Shown: positions 47,166-59,890 of the stretch, one piece after another
Numbering within the stretch: the first letter of the stretch is position 1
How the letters are laid out: every line of letters begins with the position of its first letter
NCBI RefSeq assembly: GCF_041296385.1
Contig: NC_091020.1
Span: forward strand, 36,495,501 to 36,559,500
Length of the DNA: 64,000 nucleotides
Origin: Aphelocoma coerulescens
Taxonomy: Eukaryota > Chordata > Aves > Passeriformes > Corvidae
Direction: 5' to 3'
The notes under the pieces: model-generated
Database searches by the model: none
Told to the model about the DNA's origin: nothing
What the model saw: only the letters and a program-made list of their open reading frames with translations
Translations under genes and position numbers: made by a program

Positions 47166-50100
47166 TCACCCCCCTCAAATATCCCTGATCCCTAGGCTGT
47201 GACTTGGCACCTACGGACAGCAGCATCCCTGCTCCCAGCGCCGTGCCCGACTGGGGAGTGCAGGCGCCATCAGTAAGTGCCGCTGCCTCCAGGGCACGAT
47301 GGCCGGCTGCGGAGAGCTTTCCAAAGGGAGAGCTTTCCCAACAACTGTGTCCGGGAGCCGTGCGAGAGACCTTTGGGCTCGCTGTCTCTGGATGGAAACC
47401 GGCGTCAGGCAACCGCGGGGCTCCCTCCCTTCCAGCCTCGCCTCCCTGCTGCTCACAGCCGCGGCTGCCCAGCGCAGCAGGGTGGGTTTCACTTGCCACG
47501 CACATCGCTGTGCTCTGGAAGAGGAAAATAATCCCCTCTGGGTTAGCAGAAAGCGATTAAAATGCAAATTCGCTACAACAACAATAAACACCTGGCCCAG
47601 AGTGATACCCCGAGACTGCCCCCGGAGCCCGCCGGGCAGGGGCTCCCCACGGCAGGGCCTTAGGCGCCTCGCTCAGCTCCTCTAACGACACCTTAATTAC
47701 CAAGGTAACTGTTTTTAAAAGCTAATTAGCTAAACGGTAACTATTTTTAAATGAACTAATGGTATGTCTATATCTGCTATAATTATGTGTGCCCTCTTTT
47801 AATTATCAGACCTGCTGGTAATTACGATGAGCTGGATGCATTCCCTTTGGCAGTTTGGCCACTGCCGCGCTCGGGGCGCAGGGCGGCTCACCCGGGCTGG
47901 CTCCAGGCCGAGAGCGGTCCCGCTCACCCGGGTGGGAACAAGGAAAGGGAATTTCTGTGGATGGCAGGAAACCGCAGACAGGTGAGAGCCGCGAACACTC
48001 CGCACCTCCAAACGCTGCCGTTAATAACCATTTGCAAGTGCTAATGGTGCTCAGTATAATATCATCAGGGACACGCTGCCGCAAGGAGGTGACAAAATAA
48101 TGGCTGGTTATCGTTAGCCTGATAAACCCCGCAATTAGCGATGCACAGGAATTACCGGGATTATTTTCTGCCGTCGTTACAATTACGGTGAGAGCTGAAA
48201 ATCAGGTGTTGCAATAATCTCTGCACACCTCAGCGCTCACGTTAAGGGCACTTCGTGGGCAGAATGACCTCAGCTGTTTTCCTGCGTCTGGACCCCTCCG
48301 GTGCCCATGGGCGAGCAGAGCTCATCAACTCCAGCTGTCAGGGACTGTTCCAGGTACAAACATTAGGGAAAACCTCCTTCATGCAGACTTAATAATGATA
48401 ATAAACAGCCTACCTCAACGCACACCACCAGCAGGATCCAGCCCCCGCCTAGAGCAGGCTGAATTGGTTGTACATTCAATAAACCAGGCAAAAATAACTT
48501 TATACATTATAAATTCTTTGAGCAGCAAAGCCCTAATAATTTTCCTTTAAAACATGGTTATTGCTGTAGAACTGCTCTAAAAACAAACCTCTGGGTAACA
48601 GCCATCAAGGCACCAAGCAACATTCTCTCCTGATGTCAGTTTATTCCACATTGTTGCTGGAAGCTCATTAATTTCTAGGTGGTTTATTTTTTAGGTTGTG
48701 ACTTGCCGTACCTCAATGAGTATTGCATGTTATTCTGATGTCATTTGTTTCTTGTTTCTCCATAGTGAAAATGGGAGCTCAGCATAACAAATGAGAAAAT
48801 GATGAAAACTTCATGTACTCTGTAATTATAATAAACGGTTTTCTGCAATGGAACAGCATCACCTCCACACACAGCAGCACCAGTTCCGGGCACTCTGGGA
48901 TTGTTTGTTCTCTGATTTCTGGGGAAAAAGTGGATCTCAGTGGAGAGGTCCTTCCTGCAGCTGAGCCCCGTGGAATGAGCGGGGGCTGCCCCGTGCCCAG
49001 GGGAGCTGCCCGAGGGCACAATGAGCCCCACGGCCGATGGACAGGTGGGGCTGGGGCTCTGAGTGCTGCAGCGACGCTCTGTCTGCACCACAGCCATCTC
49101 CAGGTACTGATCACATTACGGGCTCTTGGTCGGGGTCTAACTCAACACCCGGACCGGTGCCGGTGCTGGCTCGGCCACTCGGTGCCCCTGCCACAGGCAG
49201 GGACCATTCCCAAGCTGCCCGGGCTTACAGAATGCATCAATGTGTTTGTGTCACCCCAAAATGTCAGTGACACAAGACGTATCTCTCTCTTTTTGTGCTT
49301 CTCCGTTCATGCATCTGTTCCTGAGGAAGGAATAAACATCTATTTGGTAACAAGTCAAGAGTGCATTTTTTAAATTAATCCATTTTCAGGCAAGTCTACG
49401 ATGCAGAGCGAGGCAAGAAACAGAAATGACTGTGTCCTCATTCTGCACAATGCAGCCACACAAAGGGAATGTTTGGTGGTTAAATACAGCCATTAGGAAA
49501 AACGAGTGGAACGGAGCCAGCCCTGCGAGGCAGAAGGCGGGCAGCAGCTGGGAGTGGATTGCTCAAGACACGGCACATAAAAGCTTTGAGAGAGTCCCAG
49601 ATACCCCGAGCATTCCGGCGCTGCCAAGGGGTTGTGTGCAGCCGCCCATAACGCAGGAGGGCTGGAGCCCCCAGCCACGATTCCTGCCAGGAGAGGGGCC
49701 GGTAACACCTCCGGGCGCACCTCAGCCCGCGGGGCCGAGACAGTGACAGCGCCTGTGCTGTCACCGAGCCGGCAGCGCCTCTGGACCCGTGCCCTTCCCA
49801 GCCCGGTGCGCTTCCTCAAGGGGGCTTTGCCTTTTCTCCTTTAGGAATCCAGTAACTTTTCCCCCTGCTGATTCTGAAGGAATTAATCGGGCTGAAATCC
49901 CCACTCAGATGAGAGGTCACCTAATCATCATTAAATAGCCTGTCCTGACTTATCCTTGTTATACAGGGACAGCACAATCTTCCTGGGCTCTAACAGAAGG
50001 CAGTGTCTGCATTCCGGGCAGGATCCATGCAGCTGGTAAAGAGCGGGGATCGCTCTACCTCGGCTGCACAAAGACATTGTTTCCTTCTGGCCATGCAGAG

Positions 50101-52278
50101 GTCATCCAAAGTGAAGGTACTCGTGCCCCCTGAGGGACGTCACCGTCACGGCTGGTGCACAAACCCACAGCTGACTCAGGGATCTGTCTTTCGGGTCTGA
50201 ACTGGGAGCAGTGGGTTTCCTTCTTGAATTTCTCTTTCTTTGGCTTCTGCCTTTGTAAGACGAGACCGATGCCCTGTAATCCTTGCACACACAGACACTG
50301 TTGACTTCGGCTCAGAGCCACTGGGACATTTCAGTGCACAAGCCTGGATTTCACTTTTTTTGTTTTTAGAGCAGAGTCAAGGCTTAGAGTCAGCCAACAC
50401 TACACACCTACATCAAACACCTTAATCCCACCCAGTTCTGAACCGGGGCCAGACACTGCTCTAGTTTACAAAAATGCTTATTTGCAGTGTTTGCACCTTG
50501 CCCACATATACTGATTTCTCCTCCAGCTTCTGCTGGGTATTTATCCCTCCCTGTTTTCCCCAGTATCTACAGAACTGCCATTTTACCAGACAGGTTAGAA
50601 TTTGAAATGCAGAGCATTAACATAAAATTGCCCACAGCACCCAGAAGCATCTGTAGGCTTTGGGACTGCCTGGGGAAAGAAGTCTCTGCTATGGGGGACG
50701 CACGGCAGCAGCCTCAGGAAGGGTGTTGAGGAAACAGGAGGTTTGCAGCCTCTGGAGCAGGAAGAACTAGGTCTTTAATTCTGAAGGACCAGAAGCAGTG
50801 AGAAGGCACTTACCATGATGTAGAAACAGCTCAAGCTTTTTTGACAACTGATTTCATTTTTGAACACTGAATTTTGCTTTGGAGACAGACTGCAAGGGCA
50901 AGGACAGGCTGGACAATTGTGTTCACTGGTTTCCTGAGCTTGTTGAGCAAAGCACAAAGCAGGTGAGAAGGGCTTTACTGCACCTATGCACTGCCAAAAG
51001 AATAACCTCAATATTGGCTTCCAACAAGTTCATCTCCTTTAGCCAAGTTCTCCTTGAATGGCTCAGCTCTTACACCAAGGTTTCATTCACGTTTCCCAGG
51101 GTTTTCATCCTGTCATCCCCAGGACCCCTCTGCTTTGCTCTTGTACCAAGAACTGCAGGCAGAATCTTGCCAATTATCTATTAAAAAAAAAAAATTAAAC
51201 TCTCAGCTGCTATCAGCAAAGCTGCAAACAGGGATCACTCTGTTCTGGACATGGCCGCAGCTGCACAGGACAAAGAACTACTTCCCTGGCATTTAAATGC
51301 ATCTTCGTATCCATCCTGTATTATGATGGTGCTGTTGGCAATTAAAATACAACCCTTCCCTGGTAATTAGCATCTGTGTAATACTGGTAATCAAAAAGTT
51401 CATCATAATTTGTTCTAAACTCTCACAAATATTAAGGATAAAATCAGCTAATCCAATTTCTTTTTAGGCATAGCCAAGAGAACAAAGCTTAAAGCTGCCT
51501 TGCAGGTGTATTTGCAGTGATATAATTGCAGTATCAGGGATCGTTAAGCACATGAGCCATGGGAACAGCTGGATGAAGCTCTGCTGGAAGCATCTGCCAC
51601 GGGTACCCCCAGGAGCACCTCCCCTACAAGAGCAGGCCCAGAAGGGGATGCAGCCCCTCAAGGGAGCTGCCGGTCCCTCAAAGGGGCTCACCTTCCCCAG
51701 ATGCTGACCCAGAGCTTGGTGCCACGAGCACGAGAGGCTGGAAACGTTAAAGGCTGCCAGCACCTGCAGGAGCCTGTGCAGACCCGCTCCATCCCTTCAG
51801 GGCTGGCCCCAGGGAGGGAGCTCTGGGCGAGGCAGATCCTTTCAGACCTACCCTTAGTGGGCAATGGGTCCAGTAAAGCTCAGCAGGGCCTGTGGCACCA
51901 GGCAAAGTCCTGGGCCAGGGCTGCAGCTGTACACAACCTGCCCGTGACAGTGGCACTCGCCCCGCATTCAGCGAGGACACGTACCTGTAACTTTGTCTGA
52001 TCCTGAATAAAACCACACTTTGAATCAATCAAAACCCTGCACTGCTGGACTATGCAGCTTATTTAAGCAGCACTTTGTCCTGGAACAGCTCTGAGAGCAG
52101 TGTCTCTGGCAGTGTTTCTCCCAGCCATTATCTCCAGCACACAAAGACCCATTTGCAGGACCAGGACATCTGCTGCCATTCCCACGGCCACCTTTCCTGT
52201 GTGCCAGTGACCCAGCCCAGGGGACACAAACAAGTGACAGCCGCTGGCTCTCCTCAGCCTTTCCATCCAGCTCACAGA

Positions 52279-52510
52279 AGCACGGAATCACGGAATGGTT
52301 TGGGTTGGAAGGGACCCTAAAGCTCATCCCATCCAACCCCTGTCATGGGCTGGGACACCTTCCACTGTCCCAGGCTGCTTCCAGCCCTGTCCAGCCTGGC
52401 CTTGGGCACTGCCAGGGATCCAGGGGCAGCCCCAGCTGCTCTGGGCACCCTGTGCCAGGGCCTCCCCACTCTCAGAGGGAAGAATTTGTTCCCAGTATCC
52501 CACCTAGAAC
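52279..52510 (-). mobile_element. CR1 fragment
   Basis: CACGGAATCACGGAATGG, TTTGGGTTGGAAGGGACCC and CTCTCAGAGGGAAGAATTTG: antisense CR1. Confidence 0.9.
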
Positions 52511-52974
52511 TCCAAAGCTGCAGTGGTAGCCAAGCAAGTGCAACCCTCAGGAGCCATGCTCTAAGTATGAGGTTATCAGCTCAACAAATCTGCCTTCACA
52601 TCTTTAAGTGCTGAAGTTGTTTCCATTTCCAAACACCTTGCCACATTTCCCTCCCTAAGATATTTTTCATGGAGCCTTACAACTTTAGTTTTTCCCTGCT
52701 GAAAAGATGTGCTTCTCCACAAGATTGATGGGCTCATTTGTCAGAACACCATAAATCATTAAAATCTCTTTATGCAGCACTGCTATTTGCTGCAGCCAAG
52801 TTGTAACAGCAGCTGATGAAACTTCTATTCATAGCAAGCCTGTTGGTGTTTCCAGGTCATGTCAACACTTCCATAAAAAATCTTTCTCAGTTGCTTATGC
52901 TAGAACCAAAAAAGTCTTCTGACCCAAAATAACACCTGCTGTTCTCAACAGCACCTCAGTGTGCTGTACATCAG

Positions 52975-53150
52975 AGGATCAAAAAATCCCAGCCTGGTCT
53001 GGGTTGGAAGGGACCTTAAAGATCATACAACTCCACCCCTGCCATGGCAGGGACACCTCCCACTGTCCCAGGCTGCTCCCAGCCCCAATGTCCAGCCTGG
53101 CCTTGGGCACTGCCAGGGATCCAGGGGCAGCCCCAGCTGCTCTGGACAAC
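52975..53150 (-). mobile_element. CR1 fragment
   Basis: TCTGGGTTGGAAGGGACC, CCTGCCATGGCAGGGACACC and CAGCCCCAGCTGCTCTGGAC: antisense CR1. Confidence 0.88.
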
Positions 53151-55344
53151 AATCTCAATAGCTTCAATCTGGAATCCTAAGAATGTGTTCCTATGCTTCT
53201 CCCCTGCAGGTCCACAGACCTCCCTGAGGCTCAGCAGACCCCTGTGGATCTGTGTCACCTCTGGGTGTGCCCAGCACTCCATGTACTGCCAAAGGAAACC
53301 ACACGGGCAGGTGCAGCTGGAGTGGCTCAAAACACAGGCAAAGCTAAGCTTGTTCATGTTTTTTGGTTTGGTTTTTTTTTCCCAGAATGAGCCTTATTCT
53401 GTCTTGCTCACACAAATGGGACAACCAGCACACTTAAACGATGTCAGGAAAAGCTCTCCTCATTGGTACCCCGCAAACAGGGAGCCAGGGCCTTCCAGCT
53501 GGTGTCTAACTGGGAACATTTCCTAATTTCCCTGCAAGAAATCATGGAAGGGGGGTGCAGAATGTTATCTACAAGGTCTGAATCCTGTGATTTAATGCAA
53601 TTTAAGGTGATTCAGAGTAAGCATTTCCCCTTAATGTCACGCTGAGAAAATAAGGTCCCATCAGACATTAAGCAGATGTTTCTGTAATTGAGTTTGGATA
53701 TGGGGGATTATTTGACTTGCAGCTCCAAAACACGTGTATTCTCTTCCTCAGGAGAGACACTGATCCAAATAAACAAGGAGAAACTGAAGAACTGACAGCA
53801 GAGAAACCTAAAGAACAAAAAGGAAAGAGGAGCGTTTTTCTTTGCTTTTACTTGTCCTGATTCTCCACCTCTCCCCCTGCACGCTGGCTGTGCGGCCTCA
53901 TCACCAGCCAGGCACCCCAAACCTGGCATCTTCATTCACTGTTAAAACAAAAATGTAGACATTTGGGATCATCCTTTGGCCATAGCCTAGAGCACATCTC
54001 CGGTGTGGCACAGTGTGGACTTTGCCTCAAGGCCATGGAGCAGCCGCCCAGGGAGGTTCCGCAGGGGATGGGCTGTGCCTCCACCGTGCGGACAGCTCTG
54101 CCGAGAGCAGGGAGGAGGACAGCCCAGGAGATGTGTTCTGGAGCTGTCACACTTCCTACGGAAAGGCTGTTAGGCATCTACATTTTTGTCTGGCTTTAAT
54201 CACATGCTCAGAGATCTCTGCTGGGCTTTTCTTTCCCAATAATTAAAGTAGAATGATGAAAATTCAGACCAACCTGCAGAGATCCCTGAAGACATTTTGA
54301 CCCATCTTTCTGCCTTTCAGATGGATCCAAACCTGGATCCAGCATTTCCTCCACCTCAGCAGCACTTCACAGATCTACATGAGGACCTGGACCCCTGTGC
54401 ACAACCACAGCTAATGAGTGTTTTCTGAATAAATTGTGCAATGTTTCCCTGTGGGTGACACATGTTTTGAGTTACGTCTAGCATTTGGAGCCATGTCTCC
54501 TTAAGGCCAAGACTACATTCTGTGATAGGCTGGTTAAAGAGGCAAAATTATTTTTTTTAGCTATATATTTGACAGATATTGGGAACAGAAAGAAATCTAA
54601 TTACTTCCAATGAAGATTGGAGGGCCTTATTTAATCTCTGAATGTAAATTGATGTTGAAGTTCCCTGACCCCAAGGCAAGAACACTCGCTGTGCTATTTT
54701 GAAAAGCCTCATCACTCATCATGATCCAACCCTGATGGGCGCTGGCATCGAGACCCAAGTGGCCCCAATGTCCTCGTTTGTGCTGCTGCCACAACACGCC
54801 CCCAGGCACCAGAGTTTCCCTTCTGTGCTGAAGGAAATAAACACAGGTCTTTCTTTTCAGCCAAGAAAGAAGGGGATACTCGTGTTTCACAGTGCAAAAC
54901 CCTCAGGAGGAATCAATGCCATTTGCAGCCAAATGCTTAATTTTCCCTTGGCAGAAGCTTGCTCCACTGAGCTGGCGTTTACCACCAGGCTGCACAAAGG
55001 GACTGGCCCTGGAAGAGCAGCTGTAGAGGCTGGGGCGGTGGAGATCCGATCCCTTCCAGCGTGGGGGCACAGGGGCTGTGATGTGACACAGACAAAACCC
55101 CTGCTCCTCCTGGCTGGGCTCCTTCCTCCCTCACTGCAGCCGTCCCACCCGCCACGCCTGAGCAGTCACCTTCAGACAAGGGCAGCCTGTCCCCAAGGAG
55201 CCTTCACAGGCTTCACAAGCCTCTCTATCAAACCTACCAAACAGCACTTAATTACATCAAGTTACCAAGGTAAAGGAATAAGCTTTATATTTCTCCATAT
55301 TTCCAGGGATGGGGCTCCTCTGCCCAGGAACACCTTGAAAATCT

Positions 55345-55525
55345 TAGAATCACAGAATCCTAGAATGCCTTGGGTTGGGAGGGACCCTAAAGCTCATTCC
55401 ATTCCACCCCTGCCATGGGCAGGGACACCTCCCACTGTCCCAGGCTGCTCCAAGCCCCAATGTCCAGCCTGGCCTTGGGCACCCATGGGCAGCCACAGCT
55501 GCTCTGGACAACAATCTTAATCTCT
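55345..55525 (-). mobile_element. CR1 fragment
   Basis: AGAATCACAGAATCCTAGAA, CCTTGGGTTGGGAGGGACCC and CCTGCCATGGGCAGGGACAC: antisense CR1, truncated at CTGCTCTGGACAACAATCT as in the copy at 52975. Confidence 0.88.
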
Positions 55526-55566
55526 CTGACAAGCCCGAAGATCGCAGCAGGGGCTAAACTCGAGTT

Positions 55567-55603
55567 GCAGAGCAGAGCAGAGCAGAGCAGAGCAGAGCAG
55601 AGC
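55567..55603. repeat. (GCAGA) microsatellite
   Basis: About seven exact units in the STK32C intron, 40 bases after a CR1 copy. Confidence 0.95.
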
Positions 55604-58305
55604 TGATCTGAGAGCCCGAGGATGCAGCTGCCCAGACCTCTGCGAGGGGCACACGGGGCACAATCCCAACGTGGGGCAAGGGGTGGCCAAAGCTCCTGCA
55701 TCCTGGCAAACAGCACTTGTCCAGCTGGCAGCCGGGAGAATGGGTTGGTGTCAGGTAATCTTCAGTGTGGTTTGGTTTAACTGCACCACTTGCTGTACAT
55801 GAACAGATAAGTATTTCATCCTGCATTGCCCTTTATTGAGAGGAATTTTTAGCATTTACTTTTAAAAAGAATTTTTAGATCAAAAGTAATAATATGGCAC
55901 AACAATCTTACTGCAACTCCGTGAGAGAGCGACAGGAACAGAAGGAATCTCAAAGGATTTTGGACATAAATAGTAAGTAACGGGAGGTGAGGGTGGAAAG
56001 CAGAGACACAAAAGGCTTCTGTTCAATAAGTATAGTTTCTTTCCATGCTTTTCCTTCTTTTAAAAAAATCTCATGGACTTACAGTCCAGAGTGTTTTCTG
56101 AAGGGAGGTAGAATCCCTGATAATACAGATAAAATATAGTCTATCCCAAATGTGATGGGTCAGTAAGAATAAAAAAATACTAAGAAAAAATAAGAAAAGC
56201 CAATTTGCAATTGTCAAAGTGATCCTGTAGTTATAGTTTTATTTCAGAGAACAAAACGGCCAGTTGGTATGAAAATGGAAAGCACTAAATTTAGAATTCA
56301 CAACACTTTCACTCCTGATATTTTAATTTTATGGAACCATTGAAACAGACGTGATTTTGCTATGCACATTACATAAATAATGTTCAGGCCTTTCCAGCAG
56401 GTGACCCTCGCTGGGCTGCACCTGAGGGCCCCTCACCCTGGCCTTGGCAACAGCATCACTGATGGAAAGAGCCAGGGGGAAGGAACCCAAACCCACCAAA
56501 AATCACACCCTAATACCCATGCTGCTCACAAACATGTTCTGTATTTCCTGGCTATTTTCTCAGGAGCCCTTTGCAGTGACAGCCTGAGCAGCCTGACCCT
56601 TCCCTCAGCCCATCCTCTGCTGCCCTGTTTCCCTAGTGCTGAGAGTGGTGTTGAGCACAGAGATTCATCAACAGAGACAAAAAGAGCAGGTGCCATGAAA
56701 ATTACGCATTTCTGTCTCTTGCTCCCAAATCAATCCACCAGTCTTGGGCAGAGAAGGTAGTGTGGAGCAGAGCAGTCGCAGGGCACAGCTCCTTAGGGAG
56801 GTCTCTGGTTCTGGAGAGCAGGGATCTATCTCCAGGCCGTGCGGCAGCGCGTGCCCAGCCCCGCTCCCAAACATGCCCGGGTGTGGGGGCTCTGTGCAAG
56901 GGACCTCCTCAGCTGGATGAGACACCCAACCCTCCTACAACCTTTCTGAACCACCTCCAAAGGTCTATCCCACAGCAGTTTTTCCTACATCCTCTTCTTG
57001 CCCATCTCTACAGTAGACCAACACTGTTCATCTGGAAACAAGGCAAATCACCACCTTGGAGGACAGGAAAAGAGGCCATTTCAAAGGAGAAAGGCTGGCA
57101 GGAAAAACTGGGAGGAATAAAAGCACCTGGTGTGCTCATCACTGGGAATGACACTTCCTAGCAAGCCGGGCCCACACAAAGGGCCTGTCCCATGGCAGTC
57201 TCGGCACTGCCACTCACTCCAGGTGCCCAACACGGGCTGCGGGTCCCTCCAACTGCGGCAAAATTATGTCAAATGCTCGTCACAACACTCGTTTCTATTG
57301 TTAGCTGTGCACCAGTTGCATCAGTTTCCGCTTCTGTTTTTCATGTTCCATCTTTAATTCATTGCTGAGACACAGGAAATCCCAACAGCCTTGTAGTGGC
57401 TTGTGGGCAGCTCCTGCCTTCACCGCAGGAAAACCAGAGCAGAACTGTATCCAGCCTTAGGGAGCTGTGTCCACACAACTCCCATGAGATTCAGATCAGT
57501 TTCTCAGCAGCGCACAGACACTTCAACAGGCATTCATGAACTTTAGACCCACAAGAAGAAATACATCCTGTGAAGAAGAGGAGAAAGTTCCTTCCACAGA
57601 CACCACTGACTGATGGTACTGCCCAGAGTAACAACAGGGTACACCCATAAGGCTGTCGACAAACCCAGGCAGTATTTTCCTTAATAAACCCTATTTGCTG
57701 TATCATGCTGATGTATTCAGAATTTCATAGGAACTGAGGACATTGCTCCTTATAATTTATGACATTAAATGGTTTGTAATTGGATTGTCCAACCGTGAGC
57801 ATTAACACAACATCCCAAACTCACAAGCTGCAGCTTCCAAGGACCTGTAGATGACCTTGATGTCCAACACAGCTTCAATTTTATTGTTGCCAAAAGCTGC
57901 ATCTGACGCTGGAACCTTCCATCTCTCAGTTCCATTTACAAGCTGGTGGGGGTGTGTGCTATGATGGCTTGTCAGAACAAAAACAAGATCCAAATGCTGG
58001 TCACATTTCAGCCTCTAGAAATTTATAATTATCATTAGTGACAGAGGACAGATTTTTACTTTAAAAGTTAGAGTTTTTAGTGTTGGCCATGGAGAGCTGC
58101 AGTCTGGTGTGGCCGCGTGGGCCATGCTGAGGGCAGGAGGAGCCTCTGCCAGTGGCACACAGAGGAATGGGAGGTTCTCCTGAGGGCAGTGCTAACAGAA
58201 CTATAATCAGATTTCCAATTATTAATCTGATCAATGCCAAAACATTCTGCTCTTTGTCCTTACAGATGGATGTTTATTGAATTCAGTAATGCATTTAGGC
58301 TTTGT

Positions 58306-58485
58306 CTCACAGAATCCTTTCAGTAGGAAAAGACCTCCAAGATCGAGGTTCAGTCTTTGACCGAACACCACCCTGCCAACCAGAGCAGAGCACTGAGTGC
58401 CACGTCCTGTCATTCCTTGAACAGAACCAGTCAGGGATAGGGACTCCACCACCTCCCTGGGTAGCCTATTCCAACACAGCCAGGT
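58306..58485 (-). mobile_element. CR1 fragment, diverged
   Basis: TCACAGAATCCTTTCAGTAG, AAAAGACCTCCAAGATCGAG and GGGACTCCACCACCTCCCTG: an older CR1 type than the others. Confidence 0.75.
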
Positions 58486-59655
58486 CACCATAACCCAGCT
58501 CCATCCTCCCCTGCTCCCGCTGCAACTCCTCTTCCTCCTGCTCCTGTAATACTTGCAGCTCTCTGTCCCCTTACCCACTGCGAGGCTGGCCCTTCTGACA
58601 AAGGGTCAGGGCTGGATTCAGGCACATCTGCCACTCAGCAGGCAGCATATGTTGATCCATAAAAAGGTTTCCTTAATCAAAGACCCCAAAATGAGATCTC
58701 TTTTGGGTTCAGGAGGGGAGGGGGAGCGGGGAGGGTGTGGGTGGATTTTGTTGTAGAATCTAATGCTGAAAAAACTCTCATCTAAGAGCCAGGAAGAACC
58801 TGAGCAGCCACCTGCTCTCGAGCCTTGATGCACACACAGGAATTCAGGTGAGGAAACACTCCTGCTGACACAAGCCACAGCGAGCTCTCCCCGCACCAGT
58901 GGCAGGAGCTGCCTTGCGGTCCCGCTCCGATGCCGCTCCTGCCTCCAGACTGAGCGGAGCCGCTGCCGGATGCTGAGGATGCAGCCCGTCCAGCCTGCCA
59001 CCACAGGGCATTGACCACCTCTGCCACAGGCCGAGCCAGCCACCGTGGGGATGTCAACCACCTCTTCCCCGCCTGCCCTGAGCCACGGCCACGCTCCAAC
59101 ACCCGCTGCTGGCAGTGCCAGCCCCCCGTGGAGCCCTGCAGGGGTGGCCCAGGCCCATTGGTGCGTGTTTGGGTGGAGGATGATGCTTCTGCCTTCTGCT
59201 CTCACACCTCTTTCCTGTCCACAGGTCCCTGGCTGCTGGAGTGGGGGTCTATCCCACCTCCCATCCCACCTACACCCCCACACCAGCGTGACTCACCCAC
59301 AGGGAATGATGGGGGCTCAAATAAACCCCAGGCACTTCCTAATGCAATGTTAATAAGGCACCGGGTGTCTAACAATAACCAAAGTGGGCAGCTTGTTTGA
59401 TAAATCACTGTCTTTTGAAGTCTGATCTTTCAGAAACCCCAAACAGGTCTCCAGTGGGGAAGGGCAGGATAATCCCCGGCTCCTTGCAGCTGAGCATCCA
59501 CAAAAGAAGAAAAATCACTTGGTACTACCTGGGAGATTGCATTAAAGGGAGGATCCCCCTGTGTGTGCTTTGTGCTTTCTCACACGCCTGCTCCTGGTCA
59601 CTGTCCCCAGCCAAGGGAGCTGCTCCTGTGCTGGATGCAACGGTGGAGAATGTTG

Positions 59656-59890
59656 TGGAATCAGAGAATCACAGAACCATGGGATATCCTGGGTTGGAAA
59701 GGGCCCACAATGAGTCCAGCTCCTGGCCCTGCCCAGACCCCCCAACAACCCCACCCTGGGCATCCCTGGCAGCGCTGTCCAAACGCTCCTGGAGCTCTGG
59801 CAGCCTCGGGGCCGTGCCCATTCCCTGGGGAGCCTGGGCAGTGCCCAGCACCCTCTGGGGGAAGAACCTCTTCCTAATGTTAACGTCCTT
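59656..59890 (-). mobile_element. CR1 fragment
   Basis: CAGAGAATCACAGAACCATG, GGTTGGAAAGGGCCCACAA and CGCTCCTGGAGCTCTGGCAG: antisense copy of the subfamily at 12430. Related sequence may go on to about 60060. Confidence 0.85.

Noticed and set aside
54699..55520. 273-codon open frame on the plus strand
   Set aside because: Its 3' third is antisense CR1 sequence and the rest has no recognisable domain or splice context.
58780..59040. GC-rich patch as an alternative STK32C first exon
   Set aside because: No start codon with a frame ending in a donor of the right phase, and no kinase or STK32 N-terminal sequence.
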